Assembly (NCBI RefSeq): GCF_023065955.2
Contig: NW_026622997.1
Span: 5,752,001 to 5,816,000, forward strand
From: Ursus arctos
Lineage: Eukaryota; Chordata; Mammalia; Carnivora; Ursidae
Length of the DNA: 64,000 nt
Direction of reading: 5' to 3'
Positions within the stretch are counted from its first letter, which is position 1, and each line of letters begins with the position of its first letter. The notes under the pieces were generated by a model, which worked only from the letters and a program-made list of their open reading frames with translations, had not been told where the DNA came from and searched no databases. The position numbers and the translations under genes were made by a program. Positions 58,640 to 64,000 of the stretch are shown here, piece by piece.

Positions 58640-58936
58640 TCTGTAGTTTGTCCCACTTGCGTGTTTCCTTTCCCTCAGTTCCTGTTGGCAGCTGCTGTGC
58701 CTTTTATCTGCACATCCTCCTCTCCTCTTCCTGGGCCAATTGCCCCTCTCATTCCCATCAGCATGCCACCCACACACCTGTTAGGATCCTTACCAGGTTG
58801 CACTGGGATAACCCGTTAAGAAATGTTTATCCTAATAGACCATGAACTTCTTTGGGTCTGGATTAGCCTCAGTAATCCTTGTAAATTGTAGCACATGGCC
58901 TGGCCCCTCAGAGGCTCAGAGAAGGTTTGTTGAGTG
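58640..58936 (+). mobile_element. Ancient L2 LINE 3' end
   Basis: 'AGACCATGAACTTCTTTGGG', 'GTAGCACATGGCCTGGCCCC' and 'AGAAGGTTTGTTGAGTGGAG' follow the L2 3' end. The CT-rich left part is a weaker match. Confidence 0.65.
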
Positions 58937-60324
58937 GAGCACTGCAGGGTTTTCAGTCCAGGTTCCTCACTTAGAGAGGAGTAAGGCCTCCCACGTAGTG
59001 CTCACAAGCCAGGTGGTGGCATGTGCACCTCCCACAATAGAGATCTGACAGGTTCTAAGTCACCATCACCTTCCATGCCCAAACCTGCACCACAGCAGCC
59101 AGGCAGGAGGCTGAGGCAGAGATAAAAGCATGTCCAGCACCTAGTGTGTGAACACAAACACACCGGGACCTTCCTGTGCCCTTGTGTTGGGATTGAACGT
59201 GGGTGAATGCCAATGTGTGGTGTTTGTACAGCCAGAATGTGTGGGATAAGCCCTCTTTTTCCATCAAATTGTAAAGATCCAGAGGGCTACTTTATCTGCC
59301 TCCACCAATTGTAGGACTCCCCTATCTGCTTCCCTGAGAGCCCACCAGGAGTCTGTGTGATAGACAGAAACTGGGGAAAAGGATGTTTTTCTCTTTCTTT
59401 CCATGTAAATGACCTGTGATGGAAAGTCCAGTCCTGCCCAGCCTCTGTTTTTGAGCCTAAGACATTTGCCCCTTCTCTGAGTCCCTCAAACAACTCGTTT
59501 TATTGCCTGAAGTTTCATTAGTAATAGAAACTGTTTTGCAGATAGCTGCTTTGAGGGTTGCACATACTGTTTTAAGGTTGGTTGAGATTTAGACTGGCAT
59601 GACTGATACTTTTACTAATGTTGGAATTTAATTGAAATACTTAGTTTATTGGCACTAGTTAATCCAAGTTATTTTTTCCTAGTTAAGGAACATGCCAAAA
59701 GCTGTAATTTGATCATTTTTATATGAACCAAAATAGATTTTGGCTTCAGGATGGGAGCAGGGACAAAGATTTTATTCCCTTTCAAAATTGGCCTGACAGT
59801 TTAACTAGCGAAGTTAACAGAAATGAGAAGAAAGAAATTTCACAGGAGAAAGAAAAGAAAAGAAAAAAGCTATGAAAATCCAGAGATGTTTTCATAGAAA
59901 CCTGCCTGAGGAAGCAGTTTGAGGCAGTTTGAAGCAATCTGCAGCTCCCTGCATGGGATGCTCTCAAGCATGTCTCTCCCTGACTGCACAACCGCCCAGC
60001 CCTTGAGTTGGGTTACAGCAGACGTGGGAAAGCTCAGTGGTAACTGAACCAACCTGAAGAGACAGTGACAGAGCCCCTTCTCATTGTGTCCCACAGGGAG
60101 CGTACCAAGACTAGTTAGACCTGGCAATATCCCTTGCTCCCAGCATGTTCCAGACAGGGCAAGTGTTCCATGCCAGGGCTACCAGCTTATTAGCCCAGCT
60201 CTGCCTTCTCCCGTGTGCCCTCTGGGAACTGCAACCAGAATCTGTTCTCAGTCACGGGAGTGGACTGTGCTCCTCTAACCAATAGGCTTCCATTAGGCCT
60301 GTCTTTCGTGACCACATGCAAGGC
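58937..60324. other. Unique non-coding DNA
   Basis: No recognisable repeat. Frames are under 90 codons and unsupported. Confidence 0.5.
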
Positions 60325-60480
60325 CAGTTACCGACTGGGGCAAGAAATGGTTAATGGTGAGAAAAATAGACACAATCCCTGTCCTCAAAATATTTATTGC
60401 TTAGTTGGACATAGAGTACATGCACACATTAAAATTTAGATTATGATAGAAGTTAAATAGCAATCCAAGACTTCCAGACA
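60325..60480 (-). mobile_element. Ancient L2 remnant
   Basis: 'GAGAAAAATAGACACAATCC', 'CTGTCCTCAAAATATTTATT', 'GCTTAGTTGGACATAGAGTA' follow the complement of the L2 3' region. Confidence 0.55.
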
Positions 60481-60972
60481 AAAGATATCACTAGGTGATA
60501 GCTGATTAGCTGCCAGAAATATGTCTCAGTTACACACATGACTTTAAGGAGGGAAAGGCAAGGGACTGCCAGGGTTACTACAAAGATCCATCATGTATCG
60601 ATCTCTTCTTTATACCATTCCCTCAAGTCCTGGAAGCCAATGAAAGTGCCTCAATACCAAACAGTTCTGCAGGGCTAACTTGAGATTGTTTCAGGGCTAG
60701 GTGACATCAGCCCGTCGTTACCATCAGCACCATCTCCATCATCATCATCACCCTGAACATAATCATTGTCACCACCATCACCTCCTCTATTAATCAACAT
60801 TTATGCTTGCTGCCCCTATGCAGGCCTGTGCAAGGTGTGAGCAGATTCCTTTGATGCTGAGGGCATCCAACAAGCCCAGGGGTCCCCAGCTTTCTGCTCT
60901 TGCTTTCACATGCTGGCATAAGTTTTGCTGACACTGTTTTAAGAAAAGACTTGAACATATGAAGTATTGTTG
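60481..60972. other. Unique DNA with a CAT/CAC-rich patch
   Basis: 60717-60782 is enriched in ATC/ACC trinucleotides (imperfect simple sequence). Nothing else recognised. Confidence 0.5.
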
Positions 60973-61145
60973 CCTGGGTTCAAATTCTGGCTCATTCTCC
61001 AATTCATCACATGTGCTTCTTGTACTTTTGCAGTGACAAAAATATTTTCTCCTTCCCTACTTACAGGGATATGGCAGATATTCATTATTAATAAAACAAA
61101 GTTTCTGAAGGGCTTGGAAAGCACTTTATAAACACAAAGCATCAT
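60973..61145 (-). mobile_element. MIR SINE
   Basis: 'CCTGGGTTCAAATTCTGGCT', then 'CTACTTACAGGGATATGGCA', then 'GGAAAGCACTTTATAAACAC' is the order of a complementary MIR. Confidence 0.7.
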
Positions 61146-61203
61146 TATCCTTCTGGATCCTGGGACTTCATAATTTTTTACATAAGATTCAACAAATGCT
61201 TTA

Positions 61204-61322
61204 TTTTTTAAAAAATTTTTTAATAATTTTTATTTTGTTATATTAGTCACCATACAGTACATCCCCAGTTTTTGATGCAATGTTCCATGATTCATTATTT
61301 GCATATAACACCCAGTGCACCA
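61204..61322 (-). mobile_element. 119-bp micro-L1 (extreme 5' truncation)
   Basis: Complement of the young L1 3' UTR end (TTAGTCACCATACAGTACAT to CACCCAGTGCACCA). TSD TCAACAAATGCTTTA at 61189-61203 and 61323-61337 is perfect. Confidence 0.93.
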
Positions 61323-61337
61323 TCAACAAATGCTTTA

Positions 61338-61984
61338 ATCAAAATGCCTTCTTCTTCTTCTAATGAAAATCACTCAAAAGTGTTCAGTTTACCCAACCAA
61401 AAAAATGCTATATTTTCCAATGAACATGCCTTCCTTAGTGACGGGGGTGGGGCAGTTCTGAGCAGGTAGTCTACATGCTGGTCAAGGGACTGGAGTCAGC
61501 TCTGGCTCTCTATCTGACTAGTTTTAGGTGGGAAGTTTGGAGGATACAGATAAACTGCTTTGTGACAGCCAGGACGGTCTTCCACTTTATGAATAGTCTG
61601 TGAAGCATCAGCTTCCTGCTTGGCGTTTAGGGACGTGGCAGGTAGCTCTGCGCTCATAGGTCTGGGGCCAATGGTAGTCTCTGCAGGGCCATGAGAATCT
61701 TGAGTGTTCTCATTTTACTCCTCATATAGTTGCTTGATGGGTAAGAAGTCGAGCAGCAAGTGTTTCTTGAAGGCAGATTTTAAAATTTTCTGCAAAGATA
61801 TTTAGAGGTGTTTATACTGAATTGTCTGAAGAAAGTATTTGAGAATCTGGCACTGCTTAAGTCCGGTCTTATTTTGCTCTAATGTAGGTCCTGGCAAAGA
61901 ACATGCTGATGTGATCTGGCCTCAGTCTACCTTATTTTGTCTCTAAACCAATGATTTTTTTCTTTCAAATTTCTTTCTTTCTTT
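61338..61984. other. Unique DNA containing one copy of a local duplication
   Basis: 61612-61712 resembles 62821-62925. No other repeat or frame is recognised. Confidence 0.5.
61612..61712 (+). repeat. Diverged local duplication, copy A
   Basis: Shares a 22-bp identical block (starting CTTCCTGCTTGGCG) with copy B at 62821, then GGTAGCTC, GTCTGGGGCCA and TCATGA/CATGAGAA-type blocks in the same order and orientation, with an indel of about 10 bp. I do not recognise it as a known repeat family. Confidence 0.75.
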
Positions 61985-62195
61985 CTTTCTTTTTTTAATT
62001 TGAGTTTAGTTGACACACAATGTTACATTAGTTTCAGGTATACATCTTTGTGATTTGACCAGTTTATACACTATGCTATGTTCACCACAAGTGTAGCTAC
62101 CATCTGTCCGGTGACATCACTGCCACAACATCATTGACTCTATTCCTTATCCTGTGCCTTTTATTCCCGTGGCTTCTTCATTCCATAACTGGTGA
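61985..62195 (-). mobile_element. Old L1 3' UTR fragment
   Basis: 'TTGAGTTTAGTTGACACACA', 'ACACTATGCTATGTTCACCA', 'CAAGTGTAGCTACCATCTGT', 'TTATTCCCGTGGCTTCTTCA' is the complement of an old L1 3' UTR, preceded by a TTTC run at 61973-61991. Confidence 0.8.
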
Positions 62196-62639
62196 TTTTT
62201 AGCTTTCACCTCATCCCCCTTCCTAGACATCCTGAGTTCCAGTTGTTCTAGAGTACTTAGGTCCCAAGAATGGATACCACTTTTCCTGCCTCTAGGTTTG
62301 CTCCAGATTCTTCCCTCATTCCTTCCCCCTTCCACTGTGTACAGGGAAATGCCTGTCGTGTCCTCTGGCTTCTAGGTAGGAAGCCACTGACTGGAGACTA
62401 GTGGGTCTCCCACTCACTGCATAGGGGAGAAGGCAGCATATTTTTCTCCCCCACCCCCTGCTTGGGGAATCTGTACCTGTGTCTTTGTCATGGCTCCAGC
62501 TCCTCTCCTGCCTTGGACAGCCTTACTCTGGCTGTAGTTCTGATTGGTCTCCGTTTCCGGTTTTCTGGAAATGTCACTTCCTGCCACCTCTTGCAGTTGT
62601 TCGTCTAGCCCTACAGCTGTTAGCAACTTCCTGTTTTTG

Positions 62640-62815
62640 CTAATGTTTTGATTGCTCTCTCCTCTCCAGTGTGGCTTCCCAGCATTTTCATTACTCCTGT
62701 ATCCAGTTTCCTACTCTACTATAAGGTAAGGTTCAAGCGGGCCAGGGTTTGTATCCATTTTCTTTGCTGCAGTATCTCCTGCACTTAGCAATTCACTCCA
62801 CGGGAGAGCTGTAAC
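62640..62815 (+). mobile_element. Ancient L2 LINE 3' end
   Basis: 'ACTCTACTATAAGGTAAGGT', 'GCCAGGGTTTGTATCCATTT', 'GCAGTATCTCCTGCACTTAG' follow the L2 3' region. Confidence 0.6.
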
Positions 62816-62820
62816 ATCTT

Positions 62821-62925
62821 CTTCCTGCTTGGCGTTTAGGGAAACATACCTAGGCTGTTAGGTAGCTCCATGCCCACATGTCTGGGGCCAGTTGCCATGT
62901 CTTGTAGGTCATGAAGAATATTGAT
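62821..62925 (+). repeat. Diverged local duplication, copy B
   Basis: Second copy of the block at 61612, about 1.2 kb downstream and in direct orientation. It lies directly after the L2 3' end, which could mark a boundary of the duplicated unit. Confidence 0.75.
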
Positions 62926-64000
62926 GTGTACACTCAGTAAGTATCAAAAGGCTGAAAACACCTGTGATTGCATCTGTGCCCCAGTTCTTGGACCTTCTCC
63001 CACACCATTCCCCAAGAACTGGATAGATGTTAAGCCCCAGGGGGAGAAAAATACAGAGAGGAAAATACGGCAGATTAGGCCAATCATCAAAATGTGCAGT
63101 TGTGAGACTTTCACATTTCCTTTATCCACTTTGAGCTGCACAAGGCTGGGCTCTGTCCATTAGCTGCTGCTCGGAGCTGGGCACAGGACTAGTGGGCACA
63201 AGGTGGCTAGTGGGCATCTGGATAATGAGGAGAGCCCAAGGAGAATTGGTAAGGTCTTTATTGTACTGAAGATGCAGTTTCTCCTCCGTTTCTCTCTCTC
63301 TCTCCTTCTCCATTTTAATCTCTCTGTAATTGAACTTATTTTTTAATTAATGTATACAACGTAGTATTTTTTTTCTAAAAAGCTATCATTAGATCAATGA
63401 TGCGTTCCTCACTTGTTGTTATTTAGAATCAAGGAAATCTTTTCTCCTGTCATCTTCAGAGCAGACAGCCAATGCCTCGGGAAGATAACAGTAGTCTCAC
63501 CTGGGGTCCCTCTGATGTTGTCCTCTCCCATGAGGATGAATGCCGAGTAGCCAGAGTCAGCACATTTTATTGTGTTAGGCTATGGAATATCTGGAAAAAC
63601 AGTCTTGCTGTGTTCACAGGAAGCAAAGTCACATACCTCTAGAAGGTGCCATAGAGTCCCTCGGGCAGGATCCTTTAGGTCTGCTCCAGGACAAGGTGTA
63701 TTAGGGGTAATCCTAGCTGGGGTTTGAATGTTTGGGTCTTGAGAATCTGATCACAGCCATGCATGTAAGCAAATACACAGGACCTGTGTGAGTGTGATTT
63801 CATGGATGTCACCAACATTAACCTTTCTTTTTTTCTGCTAGGGATTCTGGAAAGACAGTGTTACTCACTTTAAAGATATTAGACTACAGCTACAGAAATG
63901 GAGGAATGACCGATGATTGAAACTCCTTTGTATTATGCAGGAAACCAGATGGATGAATTGATTCAATATTAGTGTGGAATGGAAAGTAGAAAGCGGGTAT
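62926..64000. other. Unique non-coding DNA to the window end
   Basis: No recognisable repeat except a short CT-rich run at 63290-63306. Frames on both strands at 62921-63313 are short and without a domain. Confidence 0.5.

Overview
This window looks like repeat-rich, non-coding nuclear DNA from a caniform carnivore. The main clue is 13 copies of a carnivore tRNA-Lys-type SINE (SINEC). They carry the usual A/B-box head, a CT-rich body ending in TCTCTGTCAAATAAATAAA, and an A-rich tail. The version with a 'CTCTCTCGCTGGCTGTCTCT' body is the kind I associate with bears and the giant panda, so an ursid is my best guess; a seal or mustelid is not excluded. L1 3' ends of carnivore type support this. 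I see no functional protein-coding gene, exon set, rRNA or tRNA gene, CpG island or CRISPR array. Nearly all open reading frames are chance frames or pieces of transposable elements.

Layout. 1-6.5 kb: unique AT-rich DNA, three SINEs, and old plus-strand L1 pieces, one split by a minus-strand MaLR-type LTR. 6.5-11 kb: an old minus-strand L1 that has received at least three later L1 insertions, including a composite with an inverted segment (8704-10371). 11-15.3 kb: three MaLR-type LTRs around unique DNA. 15.3-27.4 kb: mostly unique DNA with SINEs, one old L1 (17.2-18.6 kb), ancient L2/MIR remnants and microsatellites. 27.4-29.8 kb: a broken Tigger1 (pogo/Tc1-mariner) DNA transposon with a dead transposase, joined to L1 pieces. 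30.6-31.4 kb: a MaLR LTR hit twice by SINEs. 31.7-44.3 kb: long, mostly unique DNA with a second inverted L1 (38.55-39.12 kb). 44.4-46.9 kb: nested L1s, a hAT-type fossil and a SINE with a very long TTTTC tail. 49.6-56.8 kb: a near-full-length dead L1 on the minus strand, itself hit by a SINE, a 476-bp L1 and a 38-bp micro-L1. 56.8-64 kb: unique DNA with L2/MIR remnants, a micro-L1 and a diverged local duplication.

There is no gene network to describe. What the window records is the history of L1 target-primed reverse transcription: clean target-site duplications (TSDs), 5' truncation down to a few dozen bases, 5' inversion (twin priming), and one probable chimeric insertion. I did not find an undescribed coding system. 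The most unusual items are the composite L1 at 8704-10371, the 38-bp L1 with a 33-bp TSD at 51327-51364, and the unassigned 100-bp local duplication at 61.6/62.8 kb. Family names come from recognising consensus sequence by eye; boundaries without a stated TSD are approximate.
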